A stretch of DNA of 10,606 nt, taken from assembly GCA_007121055.1 (NCBI GenBank), contig SKMM01000393.1, positions 1 to 10,606 on the forward strand, read 5' to 3'. The notes under the pieces were generated by a model, which saw only the letters and a list, made by a program, of their open reading frames with translations, was not told the origin of the DNA and did not search any database. The position numbers were made by a program, and so were the translations under genes. How positions within the stretch are numbered: position 1 is the stretch's first letter; each line of letters starts with the position of its first letter. This document shows positions 1 to 6,681 of the stretch, one piece after another. The DNA is from Paracoccaceae bacterium (GTDB lineage Bacteria > Pseudomonadota > Alphaproteobacteria > Rhodobacterales > Rhodobacteraceae).

Positions 1-303
1 CGCGAGACCTTCATCGGCTATGCGGAGATCCGCGAGGTCTTCAAGGTCTCCAACGTGGGCAAGGTCGCCGGCTGTCTGGTCACCGAAGGCGTGGCGCGCC
101 GCTCCGCGGGCGTGCGCCTGCTGCGCGACAACGTGGTGATCCACGAGGGCACGCTGAAGACGCTCAAACGCTTCAAGGACGAGGTGAAGGAAGTCATCTC
201 GGGCCAGGAATGCGGCATGGCCTTCGAGAACTACGAGGACATCCGGCAGGGCGACGTGATCGAGATCTTCGAACGCGAGACGGTCGAGCGGACGCTGGCC
301 TGA
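1..303 (+). CDS. infB: Translation initiation factor IF-2, C-terminal end (5' partial)
   Basis: The reading frame is open from base 1 and stops with TGA at 301-303, giving the last 100 residues of a protein whose start lies outside the window. The segment is the C-terminal beta-barrel end of the translational GTPase IF-2, which binds initiator fMet-tRNA and helps join the ribosomal subunits. Recognisable family signatures are an EIREVFKVS-like strand, a KVAGC turn, a G-V-R-L-L-R-x-N stretch, the LKRFKDEVKEV helix and the closing GDVIEIFE segment. An internal GTG at 55 is not a start, because the family homology runs through it from base 1. An intrinsic terminator follows 21 bases after the stop, so the photosynthesis genes downstream should form a separate transcript. 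Confidence 0.95.
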   Translation, partial: RETFIGYAEIREVFKVSNVGKVAGCLVTEGVARRSAGVRLLRDNVVIHEGTLKTLKRFKDEVKEVISGQECGMAFENYEDIRQGDVIEIFERETVERTLA

Positions 304-324
304 GCCTTCCCTGAGGTCATCGAC

Positions 325-357
325 GCCGGCGCTGTCGAGGGGCAGCGCCGGCTTTTT
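325..357 (+). terminator. Intrinsic terminator of infB
   Basis: A perfect 10-bp inverted repeat (325-334 pairs with 343-352, arms GCCGGCGCTG and CAGCGCCGGC) encloses an 8-nt loop and is followed directly by five T residues at 353-357. This is the standard Rho-independent form. It lies 21 bases after the infB stop and separates infB from bchG. Confidence 0.92.
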
Positions 358-437
358 GCTGTCTGGCCCCGGCGAATCGTAAGGGGGCCGGGCTGCGTCA
401 AGGCAGGGTGGGCGCCGTTTTAAAGGGCCTGCCGAGC

Positions 438-455
438 TGTCAACTTGGGCTGACA
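438..455. promoter_or_regulatory. PpsR/CrtJ-type operator, upstream site
   Basis: TGT (438-440), 12 bases, then ACA (453-455) fits the TGT-N12-ACA box bound by the redox- and light-responsive repressor PpsR (CrtJ in R. capsulatus). The symmetry extends to TGTCA-N8-TGACA. The box ends 4 bases before the proposed -35 element, a suitable place to block RNA polymerase. PpsR-family repression of bch genes under oxygen is established for Rhodobacter; its action here is inferred from the match. Confidence 0.82.
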
Positions 456-459
456 TTTT

Positions 460-488
460 TTGCCGCAGGCCCGGCTTTGCCGTAAAGT
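460..488 (+). promoter_or_regulatory. bchG: Probable sigma-70-type promoter of bchG
   Basis: TTGCCG at 460-465 and TAAAGT at 483-488 are separated by 17 bases and resemble -35 and -10 elements. Transcription would begin near 494-497, leaving an untranslated leader of about 35 nt before the ATG at 530. The placement between two PpsR-type boxes supports the call. The match is by eye only. Confidence 0.5.
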
Positions 489-529
489 TCTGCTTGCGGG
501 ACTCGAATTGTCGTGGTCATGTTGACGCC

Positions 530-1426
530 ATGAGTGTCACGTCTGATTTACACCTCCGGACCCTTCCGCAGCCTGCGGCGATGCTGGAGCTGATCAAGCC
601 GATCACCTGGTTTCCGCCGATGTGGGCGTATCTGTGCGGGGTCATCTCGTCCGGCGTGTCGCCGCTGAACGCATGGTTTCTGGTGCTGCTGGGGGTCCTT
701 CTGGCCGGCCCCATCGTCTGTGGCATGAGCCAGGCGGCCAATGACTGGTGCGACAGGCATGTGGACGCGATCAACGAGCCGCACCGGCCGATCCCCTCGG
801 GGCGCATTCCGGGCCGCTGGGGGCTGTGGATCGCGCTGGCGATGTCGGGGCTGGCGCTGTTTGTCGGTTGGTGGCTGGGGCCCTGGGGGTTCGGCGCCAC
901 GGTGGTGGGCGTGCTGGCGGCCTGGGCCTATTCCTGCCCGCCGGTGCGGCTGAAGAAATCGGGCTGGTGGGGGCCGGGGCTGGTGGGGCTGTCCTACGAG
1001 ACGCTGCCCTGGTTCACCGGCGCCGCCGTTCTGGCCGTGGGCGCGCCTTCCTGGGAGATCGTGGTGGTGGCCGTGCTCTATGGCCTCGGCGCGCACGGGA
1101 TCATGACGCTCAACGATTTCAAGGCGCTGGAAGGTGACCGCCAGATGGGGGTGAACTCGCTGCCCGTCACGCTGGGGCCGGAGCTGGCGGCCAAGGTGGC
1201 CTGCTGGGTGATGATCGTGCCGCAGCTGGTGGTGATCGGGCTGCTGTTCCACTGGGATCGGCCCTGGTACGGCTTCTTCATCGTGATCTCGGTGATCCTG
1301 CAGCTCTATGCGATGCGGGTGATGTTGCAGGACCCCAAGGCCAAGGCGCCCTGGTACAACGCGACAGGCGTCAGCCTCTATGTCACCGGCATGATGATCA
1401 CGGCCTTTGCGCTGAGGACGCTGTGA
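530..1426 (+). CDS. bchG: Bacteriochlorophyll synthase (UbiA-family prenyltransferase)
   Basis: The enzyme esterifies bacteriochlorophyllide a with geranylgeranyl or phytyl diphosphate, a late step of bacteriochlorophyll synthesis, in the cytoplasmic membrane. The product is 298 residues and rich in hydrophobic helices. The first Asp-rich motif, residues 71-91 (NDWCDRHVDAINEP followed by RPIPSG), is diagnostic for chlorophyll and bacteriochlorophyll synthases and binds the Mg-diphosphate. The second Asp motif is ND at 195-196 with D203. I chose ATG 530 because the in-frame TTG at 494 falls at the likely transcription start, and MSV...LELIKPITW is a natural N-terminus. No clear Shine-Dalgarno is visible. 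The TGA shares one base with the ATG of the next gene, so the two are probably translationally coupled. Two PpsR-type boxes at the promoter suggest repression by oxygen and light. Confidence 0.95.
   Translation: MSVTSDLHLRTLPQPAAMLELIKPITWFPPMWAYLCGVISSGVSPLNAWFLVLLGVLLAGPIVCGMSQAANDWCDRHVDAINEPHRPIPSGRIPGRWGLWIALAMSGLALFVGWWLGPWGFGATVVGVLAAWAYSCPPVRLKKSGWWGPGLVGLSYETLPWFTGAAVLAVGAPSWEIVVVAVLYGLGAHGIMTLNDFKALEGDRQMGVNSLPVTLGPELAAKVACWVMIVPQLVVIGLLFHWDRPWYGFFIVISVILQLYAMRVMLQDPKAKAPWYNATGVSLYVTGMMITAFALRTL
535..552. promoter_or_regulatory. PpsR/CrtJ-type operator, downstream site inside bchG
   Basis: A second exact TGT-N12-ACA box: TGT at 535-537 and ACA at 550-552, again beginning TGTCA. Its centre is 97 bp from the centre of the upstream box. 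It covers codons 2-8 of bchG if translation starts at 530. Paired PpsR/CrtJ boxes are known at regulated promoters, so the pair is unlikely to be chance, although a site within the coding start is less usual. Confidence 0.7.
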
Positions 1427-2730
1427 TGCCGATCCAGCCGCTGTCCTGGGTGTCGATCTTCCGGCTGGGGACGGTGCAGCTGTGCCTGGGCGCCATCGTG
1501 GTGCTGATGACCTCGACCCTGAACCGGTTGATGGTGGTGGAACTGATGCTGCCCGCCGTGCTGCCGGGGGCGCTGGTGGCGTTCCACTATGGCATCCAGA
1601 TCACGCGGCCCAACTGGGGCTATCGCTCGGACACCTGCGGCAACCGCACGCGCTGGATCATCGGCGGGATGGGGATGCTGGCGGTGGGGGCGCTGATGGC
1701 GGCGTTCGCCATTCCGCTGCTGGAGGCGTCGTTCTGGACCGGGCTGGGCGTGTCGGTGGTGGCTTACGGGTTGATCGGGATGGGCGTGGGGGCCTCGGGC
1801 ACCTCGCTGCTGGCGCTGATGGCCACGGCCACGGCGGAGCGGCGGCGGCCGGCGGCGGCCTCGATCACCTGGCTGATGATGATCTTCGGCATCGCCGTGA
1901 CCGCAATCACCGTGGGGCAGGTGCTGGACCCCTACAGCCATGAACGCATGCTGGCCATCGTCGCGGTGGTCACCGGGGGCGCGTTCCTCGTGACCTGCCT
2001 TGCGATCTGGGGGATCGAGCGGCGCGCGGGCGTTCAGGCCGCGCCCCTGGCCGAGCCCATGCGGTTCCTCGACGGGTTGCGCGAGATCTGGGCCGAGCGG
2101 GCGGCGCGCAACTTCACGCTGTTCGTGTTCCTGTCCATGACCGCGTATTTCATGCAGGAGCTGATCATGGAGCCCTTCGCGGGGCTCGTGTTCCAGATGA
2201 CGCCGGGGCAGACGACGTCGATGTCCGGGGCCCAGAACGGGGGCGTGTTCCTCGGGATGGTGCTGGTGGGCGTGGCCGCGACCGGGCTGCGTCTCGGGGC
2301 GCTGCGGTCCTGGGTGGTTGCGGGGTGCCTGGGCTCGGCGGCGACGCTGGCCGGGATCACGCTGATCGCGAGCGCGGGGCTGAAGCCGCTGCTGGTGCCC
2401 GCGGTGATCACGCTGGGATTCTTCAACGGCATGTTCGCCGTCGCCGCCATCGGCGCCATGATGCAGCTCGCCGGTCAGGGCCGCGCCCGGCGCGAGGGGA
2501 CCCGGATGGGCCTGTGGGGGGCCGCGCAGGCCATCGCCGCGGGCTTCGGCGGGCTCTTTGGCGCGGCGCTTGCCGACATCATGCGCAAGGCGCTGGGCAA
2601 TGATGCCACCGCCTTCGGCACCGTCTTTTCCGTCGAGGCGGCCCTCTTCCTCGTCAGTGCCCTGGTGGCGCTGCGGGTGATGGAAGGCCGTCAACCATCC
2701 GCCCGCATGGGCCTAGTCGCAGGGGAGTGA
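1426..2730 (+). CDS. PucC/Bch2-type major facilitator protein (ORF428 family)
   Basis: A 434-residue, very hydrophobic protein with about 12 membrane helices, of the BCH/LHA/PucC branch of the major facilitator superfamily. Members of this branch (PucC, LhaA, ORF428) are tied to light-harvesting assembly or bacteriochlorophyll handling. The substrate of the ORF428 branch is not settled, and transport of pigment or precursor is inference. Residues 61-80 (R-P-N-x-G-Y-R-S-D-T then C-G-N-R-T-R-W) form the family's version of the MFS loop 2-3 motif. The order bchG, this gene, bchP, idi is that of the R. capsulatus photosynthesis cluster, which identifies it. ATG 1426 overlaps the bchG TGA by one base and has GAGGA at 1414-1418 seven bases upstream. 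The GTG at 1423 is a less likely start. No lesion is seen. Confidence 0.9.
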   Translation: MPIQPLSWVSIFRLGTVQLCLGAIVVLMTSTLNRLMVVELMLPAVLPGALVAFHYGIQITRPNWGYRSDTCGNRTRWIIGGMGMLAVGALMAAFAIPLLEASFWTGLGVSVVAYGLIGMGVGASGTSLLALMATATAERRRPAAASITWLMMIFGIAVTAITVGQVLDPYSHERMLAIVAVVTGGAFLVTCLAIWGIERRAGVQAAPLAEPMRFLDGLREIWAERAARNFTLFVFLSMTAYFMQELIMEPFAGLVFQMTPGQTTSMSGAQNGGVFLGMVLVGVAATGLRLGALRSWVVAGCLGSAATLAGITLIASAGLKPLLVPAVITLGFFNGMFAVAAIGAMMQLAGQGRARREGTRMGLWGAAQAIAAGFGGLFGAALADIMRKALGNDATAFGTVFSVEAALFLVSALVALRVMEGRQPSARMGLVAGE

Positions 2731-2734
2731 GCCC

Positions 2735-3928
2735 ATGACCTATGATGTCGTCGTCGTCGGAGGGGGGCCTTGCGGGGCCACCGCAGCCGAGGATCTTGCG
2801 CGTGCGGGCAAGCGCGTGGCCATGATCGACCGCGCGGGGCGGATCAAGCCCTGCGGCGGGGCGATCCCGCCCCGGCTGATCGCGGATTTCGACATCCCCG
2901 ACGAGCAACTGGTGGCCAAGATCAACACCGCCCGGATGATCTCGCCCACCGGCCGCAAGGTCGACATCCCCATCGAGGGCGGGTTCGTCGGCATGGTCGA
3001 CCGCGAGCATTTCGACGAGTTCCTGCGGGTCCGCGCGGCCAAGGCGGGGGTCGAGCGCCACACCGGCACCTTCGTGCGCATCGACCGCGACGAGACCGGG
3101 CCGAAGGTGATCTACCGCGACAAGGCCACCAAGGAAGAACGCGCGCTCCCCACGCGGCTCGTGATCGGCGCCGACGGCGCGCGCTCCAACGTGGGCCGGC
3201 AGGAGGTGCCGGGCGGCGACACCATCCCCTACGTCATCGCCTATCACGAGATCATCACCCCCCCCGAGGGCGGCACGAGAACCGTGGGCGATTACGACCC
3301 CATGCGCTGCGACGTGATCTATGACGGCGCGATCTCGCCCGATTTCTACGGCTGGGTGTTCCCGCACGGCAAGTCCTGCTCGGTGGGCATGGGCACCGGC
3401 AAGGACGGGGTGGACCTCAAGGCCTGCACCGCGGCGCTGCGGGCCAATTCGGGCCTCGCGGGCTGCGAGACGATCCGCCGCGAGGGGGCGCCCATCCCGC
3501 TCAAACCGCTCGACCGTTGGGACAACGGCCGCGACGTGGTGCTGGCCGGCGATGCCGCGGGCGTGGTGGCGCCCAGCTCCGGCGAGGGGATCTATTACGC
3601 GATGGCCTGCGGCCGGGCGGCGGCGACGGCCGTGCAGGCCTGCCTTGCCTCGGGGCGCGTGAAGGATCTGCAACTGGCGCGCAAGATGTTCCTCAAGGAG
3701 CATGGCAGCGTCTTCAAGATCCTTGGCGCGATGCAGGACGCCTATTACAAGTCCGACGAGCGGCGGGAGCGGTTCGTCTCGCTGTGCCACGACATCGACG
3801 TGCAGAAGCTGACCTTCGAGGCCTACATGAACAAGAAGCTGGTGAACGCCCGGCCCTTCGCCCACATGAAGATCGGGGTGAAGAACCTGCTGCATCTGTC
3901 GGGCCTCGTCCGGCCGACCTACGCATGA
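2735..3928 (+). CDS. bchP: Geranylgeranyl reductase (bacteriochlorophyll / geranylgeranyl diphosphate reductase)
   Basis: This flavoprotein reduces three double bonds of the geranylgeranyl group, free as the diphosphate or on bacteriochlorophyll, to give the phytyl tail. The product is 397 residues, normal for BchP/ChlP. The N-terminal Rossmann fold shows the FAD-binding G9-G-G-P-C-G14 with an acidic residue (D32) at the end of the second strand. A conserved KPCGGAIP segment follows at 38-45. The second FAD contact, LAGDAAG, is at 270-276 and precedes the P-S-S-G-E-G-I segment at 280-286. ATG 2735 is preceded by AGGGGAG at 2721-2727, inside the end of the previous gene, with 7-nt spacing. The stop overlaps the idi start as ATGA. 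It should share the bchG promoter. No lesion is seen. Confidence 0.95.
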   Translation: MTYDVVVVGGGPCGATAAEDLARAGKRVAMIDRAGRIKPCGGAIPPRLIADFDIPDEQLVAKINTARMISPTGRKVDIPIEGGFVGMVDREHFDEFLRVRAAKAGVERHTGTFVRIDRDETGPKVIYRDKATKEERALPTRLVIGADGARSNVGRQEVPGGDTIPYVIAYHEIITPPEGGTRTVGDYDPMRCDVIYDGAISPDFYGWVFPHGKSCSVGMGTGKDGVDLKACTAALRANSGLAGCETIRREGAPIPLKPLDRWDNGRDVVLAGDAAGVVAPSSGEGIYYAMACGRAAATAVQACLASGRVKDLQLARKMFLKEHGSVFKILGAMQDAYYKSDERRERFVSLCHDIDVQKLTFEAYMNKKLVNARPFAHMKIGVKNLLHLSGLVRPTYA

Positions 3929-4467
3929 GTGCCGCGGAGCCCGACATGATCCCGGCTTGGGTGGATGGCTGCCTGACGCCGGTGGAGAAGCTGGAGGCCC
4001 ATCTGCACGGCCTGCGGCACAAGGCGATCTCGGTCTTCGTCATGGACGGGGACCGGGTGCTGATCCAGCAGCGCGCGCTGGGGAAATACCACACGCCGGG
4101 GCTGTGGGCGAACACCTGCTGCACCCATCCCCATTGGGAAGAGGGCGCCGAGGCCTGCGCCACCCGCCGCCTGGCCGAGGAGCTGGGGATCACTGGCCTG
4201 CGCCTGACCCACCGCGACCGGGTCGAGTACCGCGCCGAGGTGGGCGCGGGGCTGATCGAGCATGAGGTGGTGGACATCTTCACCGCCCCTGCCGGCTCCA
4301 CGCTGCGCGTCCGGCCCAACCCCGACGAGGTGATGGCGGTGCGCTGGGTCCCCCTCGACGCGCTGCGTGCCGAGGTCGCGCGCGAGCCCGGCCGCTTCAC
4401 CCCCTGGCTGCGCATCTACCTGGCCGAGCACGCCCCGGCGATCTTCGGCGACCTCGCAGGGGCCTGA
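3925..4467 (+). CDS. idi: Type 1 isopentenyl-diphosphate delta-isomerase
   Basis: A cytosolic Nudix-fold enzyme that interconverts IPP and DMAPP and so feeds the geranylgeranyl and carotenoid supply used by its operon partners. The product is 180 residues, as expected for the bacterial type 1 enzyme. The catalytic Cys is C66 in the NTCCTHP segment. H32 and H68 are probable metal ligands. E86 lies in the degenerate Nudix helix (RRLAEELG) and the second catalytic region is E112-H-E114. ATG 3925 overlaps the bchP stop by 4 nt (ATGA). A second ATG at 3946 has a better Shine-Dalgarno (GCGGAG at 3934-3939, 6-nt spacing) and would give a protein 7 residues shorter, so the true start is open. It is the last gene of the block. 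Confidence 0.94.
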   Translation: MSAAEPDMIPAWVDGCLTPVEKLEAHLHGLRHKAISVFVMDGDRVLIQQRALGKYHTPGLWANTCCTHPHWEEGAEACATRRLAEELGITGLRLTHRDRVEYRAEVGAGLIEHEVVDIFTAPAGSTLRVRPNPDEVMAVRWVPLDALRAEVAREPGRFTPWLRIYLAEHAPAIFGDLAGA

Positions 4468-4697
4468 GGCTCGCCGCGCCCCGGAGTTCTGCGCAGACTG
4501 GAGGGGGCCCGACGCCACCGAAGGCGACGATTCCGGCGCCCTGCCCGATCTTCCAGCCTCGCGCCATACTGCCCGGTCTCTTTCACCCGCCCTGCCGCAT
4601 CTCCGGCGCCCATGGGTACGATGCCACCTGGTCAGGTCCGACCACGGCCGGTCGCCCTGCGGCAGCGGACGGGAGCGGCCGGTCGATGCCCGCCGTC

Positions 4698-5780
4698 CTA
4701 AGGCGCCATGCGCTCGACGAACTCGACCAGGGCATGGCGGTCTTGGGGGTTCGGCAGCCGCTGTTCCGGCATGCGGCTGCCGGGCGTGTAGGCCTCGGGC
4801 CCATGCTCGAACAACGCGGCGACCGTCTCGCGTGCCCAGATCAGGGACACCCGGCGCAGGGCGGGGAATAGTCGAACTCCGGCAGGCTGGCGATGGGACG
4901 ACCGAAGACGCCGTACAGCGACGGCCCGGCGCGGTTGCCGTCATCAGGGCTCAGGCTGTGGCACAAGACGCAGGCGCGCCAGACCTCGGCGCCGCGGCTG
5001 CCGTCGTGGACGTCGTCGGCCGGCGGCGCGGCCCCGTCGCCCAGCTGATCGCCGGTGGCGACGTCCCAGCGCCGGATGACACCGTCACCGCCGCCGGTCA
5101 GCAGCGTGTCGGTGGCGAAGGCGAGCAACCAGACCGGCCCCTGCGCACCGTCAGACGCATGTCGCACCGTGAGATCGGACAACCCCAGCACCCAGACGTT
5201 GCCATCGACCGCGGCGGCCGCGAGCACGCCCTCGCCCGCCGCCACCGCCACCAGCGGTCGGTCGGTCGGTGAGAACGCGTTCGGGCCGCAGCGCCACCAC
5301 GGCCGTGAAGCTGCGCAGCGCGCCGTCGGCAAAGACCACCGCCACATAATCGGCCGCGACGGCGAGGCCGTTCGGGAGCGCCGGAAGGTCCACCGCCGCG
5401 CGCAGGCCGAGGTCGGGGTCGCGCAGGACGAAACGCAGGTTGCTGCCCATCGTGACCACCGAGCCGTCCCGCAACAGGCCCATCCCGGCCATGCGCTCGC
5501 GGTGGGCGGCCTCCACAATCACCGCGCCGGTGCTGAGGTCGATGCGCTGCAACTGCTCGTCCCCGCCAGCGGCCAGGAGGGCCGTGCGGTCAGGCATGGC
5601 GGCGAAAATCCCGACGGGCGCGCGGGTATCGAAACTGCCCGACAGCACTGCCGCGCCCTCCGTAGCGAGGGCCCGCACCGGTCCGGCGTGGCCGGACAGG
5701 TCCTGCCGGGCGCGGCGCTGCACTACAGCAGGGAGAAGGCGGCGGACGGTGCCGCCCGAGCGACAGGCATCATGGCGCAC
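4698..5780 (-). pseudogene. WD40-repeat / cytochrome c fusion protein, frameshifted
   Basis: Spliced across frames, the remains read as an exported protein: a short signal-like start, WD40-type repeats (SGHAGPVRAL, LSGSFDTRA, LTGGGDGVIRRWD) and a C-terminal class I cytochrome c domain with haem motif CVLCH (4958-4972) and a likely axial Met in PGSRMPEQ (4770-4772). At least three lesions break it. The ATG frame (start 5773) meets TAG at 5723-5725 before the WD40 frame begins. An extra copy of a 4-nt repeat at 5255-5270 shifts the frame. A base is missing near 4862-4866, after FDYSP. Undoing the last restores LRRVSLIW onward to a stop at 4698-4700. The gene follows the small membrane protein by 12-19 bases and ends the minus-strand remnant operon. 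It was probably a periplasmic electron carrier for formate dehydrogenase; that role is inference from context. Confidence 0.8.
5255..5270. repeat. Tandem tetranucleotide repeat (CGGT)4
   Basis: Four perfect tandem copies of CGGT on the plus strand, ACCG on the coding strand. The repeat lies exactly where the reading frame of the WD40-cytochrome c gene shifts. Removing one copy gives continuous LTDRPLVAVAAGEG-type coding sequence, so slipped-strand gain of one unit explains the lesion. Confidence 0.85.
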
Positions 5781-5792
5781 CGGCTCAGTTGC

Positions 5793-5915
5793 TCAGGCGG
5801 ACGCCGGGCCCGGAAAAGGCATAGCTCGACCCTGCTGGAACTGGCCCTCGAGCACGAGGCTCGCGCCCACGGCGACGACGATGGCCACCACGACGGCGGC
5901 GACGAAGGCATTCAT
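5793..5915 (-). CDS. Small single-span membrane protein, 40 residues
   Basis: Starts at ATG 5915 and stops at 5793. The start overlaps the mrp stop as ATGA (TGA at 5912-5914) and has a strong Shine-Dalgarno, AAGGGAGAG, ending 7 bases upstream, so it is very likely a real gene. Residues 4-22 (from F-V-A-A-V-V-V through A-S-L-V-L) form one membrane helix, followed by a short tail, EGQFQQGRAMPFPGPASA. It is the only intact frame in the minus-strand remnant operon, between mrp and the WD40-cytochrome c pseudogene. I do not recognise a named family. By position it may be a small accessory or anchor of the cytochrome or formate dehydrogenase, which is inference. The tail may itself be shortened or frameshifted. 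Confidence 0.7.
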   Translation of the reverse strand: MNAFVAAVVVAIVVAVGASLVLEGQFQQGRAMPFPGPASA

Positions 5916-6545
5916 GGAACGGCTCTCCCTTCGGTGGCTTGGGAAGGGGTGTCGGCAAGGGCCGCGGCGACCCGGTTGGCGAGGTCGCAATAGGCCCGCC
6001 TCAGCGCGCCGTCGGGGTCCATCGCCGTGACCGGCTGGCCACGGTCGGAGGCGCGGCGCAGTTCCATCGTCTGCGGGATCGCCCCGAGGAAGGGCACGCC
6101 GGGCCGGGCGATCTCTCCTAAGATGGGGTGGGCAGTGCCGCAGGTGGTACAGACGAAATGCGCCATGTTCTCGACGATGCCGAGAATCGGGACATCGATC
6201 TTGCGGAACACCGAGATGCCGCAGCGCGCATCGATCAGCGACAGGTCCTGCAGGGTCGACACGATCACCGCCCCCGCGAGCCGCACGCCCTGGCGATTGC
6301 AATCTGCGCGTCACCCGTGCCCGGCGGCATGTCGACCACCAGCACATCGAGCGCACCCCACTCGACCTCGGCGAGCATCTGGGTGATCGCGGACATCACT
6401 ATGGGCCCGCGCCAGATCATGGCAGTTTCCGCGTCCACCAGAACGCCCATGGACATCGCCTTGAGTCTGTGGGCCTCCATGGGGCGCAGCCGGCGGTCGG
6501 GCCCCATGCGGGGCTGGCCGCGCAGGCCCAGCAGTGTCCGCAACG
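5912..6545 (-). pseudogene. mrp: Mrp/ApbC (NBP35-type) Fe-S carrier ATPase, 5'-truncated and frameshifted
   Basis: Mrp proteins are P-loop ATPases that carry and insert Fe-S clusters. The fragment begins at LLGLRG, in the middle of the family, so the N-terminal nucleotide-binding loop (normally GKGGVGKS) is absent. What remains is RPMEAH, MSMG, the ETAMIWRGP segment, the Walker B-like VVDMPPGTGDAQ, and then a frame break near 6290-6294. One base appears lost, since restoring it gives ...IAQGVRLAGAVIVS. The second frame carries VPILGIVENM, the CxxC pair of FVCTTCG that binds the cluster, and GVPFLGAIP. A stretch before GVPFLG seems shorter than usual. The 3' end overlaps the next small gene by ATGA. 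Without the P-loop the product cannot work. The 5' end is joined directly to the fdhB stub. Confidence 0.88.
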
Positions 6546-6604
6546 ACGCAGGCGTTGCACTCGATGCAGCGGTCCGCGTCGCAGAGGAATTTCCTCCGTG
6601 CCAT
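6545..6604 (-). pseudogene. fdhB: Formate dehydrogenase iron-sulfur (beta) subunit, N-terminal stub
   Basis: Starting at ATG 6604 the frame reads MARRKFLCDADRCIECNACV. This is the characteristic opening of the Fdh3B-type four-cluster ferredoxin subunit that passes electrons from the catalytic subunit, with three Cys of its first [4Fe-4S] site (CIECNAC). AAGGGGG lies about 9 bases upstream as a ribosome-binding site. After about 20 codons the similarity stops and the sequence continues as mrp in another frame, so all later cluster motifs are deleted. The stub begins 14 bases after the fdhA-like stop, which preserves the usual fdhA-fdhB junction. The identification rests on a short but distinctive stretch. 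Confidence 0.75.
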
Positions 6605-6618
6605 CGCTCGCGACCCCC

Positions 6619-6681
6619 TTACGCCGCTTCGATCTGGACAAGGGTGACCTTGCCCTCGTGCATGCCCGTGACCGGGTCATG
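6619..6681 (-). pseudogene. fdhA: Probable formate dehydrogenase catalytic (alpha) subunit, C-terminal tail
   Basis: The frame reads HDPVTGMHEGKVTLVQIEAA and stops with TAA at 6619-6621, just before the fdhB stub. The position, directly upstream of fdhB in the same direction, and the V-T-G-x-x-E-x-K-V pattern typical of the end of the molybdopterin oxidoreductase C-terminal barrel suggest the last 20 residues of fdhA. Upstream it is cut by an IS3 orfA fragment at 6678-6684. The stretch is too short for certainty; without the fdhB neighbour I would not name it. Confidence 0.5.

Noticed and set aside
494..529. TTG 494 as start of bchG
   Set aside because: It coincides with the expected transcription start and adds 12 residues that do not resemble a BchG N-terminus.
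1378..3895. Two long minus-strand open frames (1378-2694 and 2654-3895) opposite the transporter gene and bchP
   Set aside because: Their translations are His/Arg/Gly/Pro-rich low-complexity text with no family motif, typical antisense shadows in GC-rich DNA. The plus-strand frames have clear motifs and ribosome sites.
3517..3924. A longer version of idi starting at 3517
   Set aside because: The extension lies in another frame of bchP and reads as Arg/Gly-rich shadow. The IDI homology starts at the ATGA overlap at 3925.
4468..4697. A possible gene or relic between idi and the cytochrome pseudogene
   Set aside because: Both strands were read and no motif, ribosome site or strong terminator was found. 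Frames here are short and low in recognisable content.
5055..6030. Plus-strand frames across the cytochrome and small-protein region
   Set aside because: They are complements of the minus-strand pseudogenes and carry no motif. The minus strand has CxxCH, WD40 and Mrp signatures.
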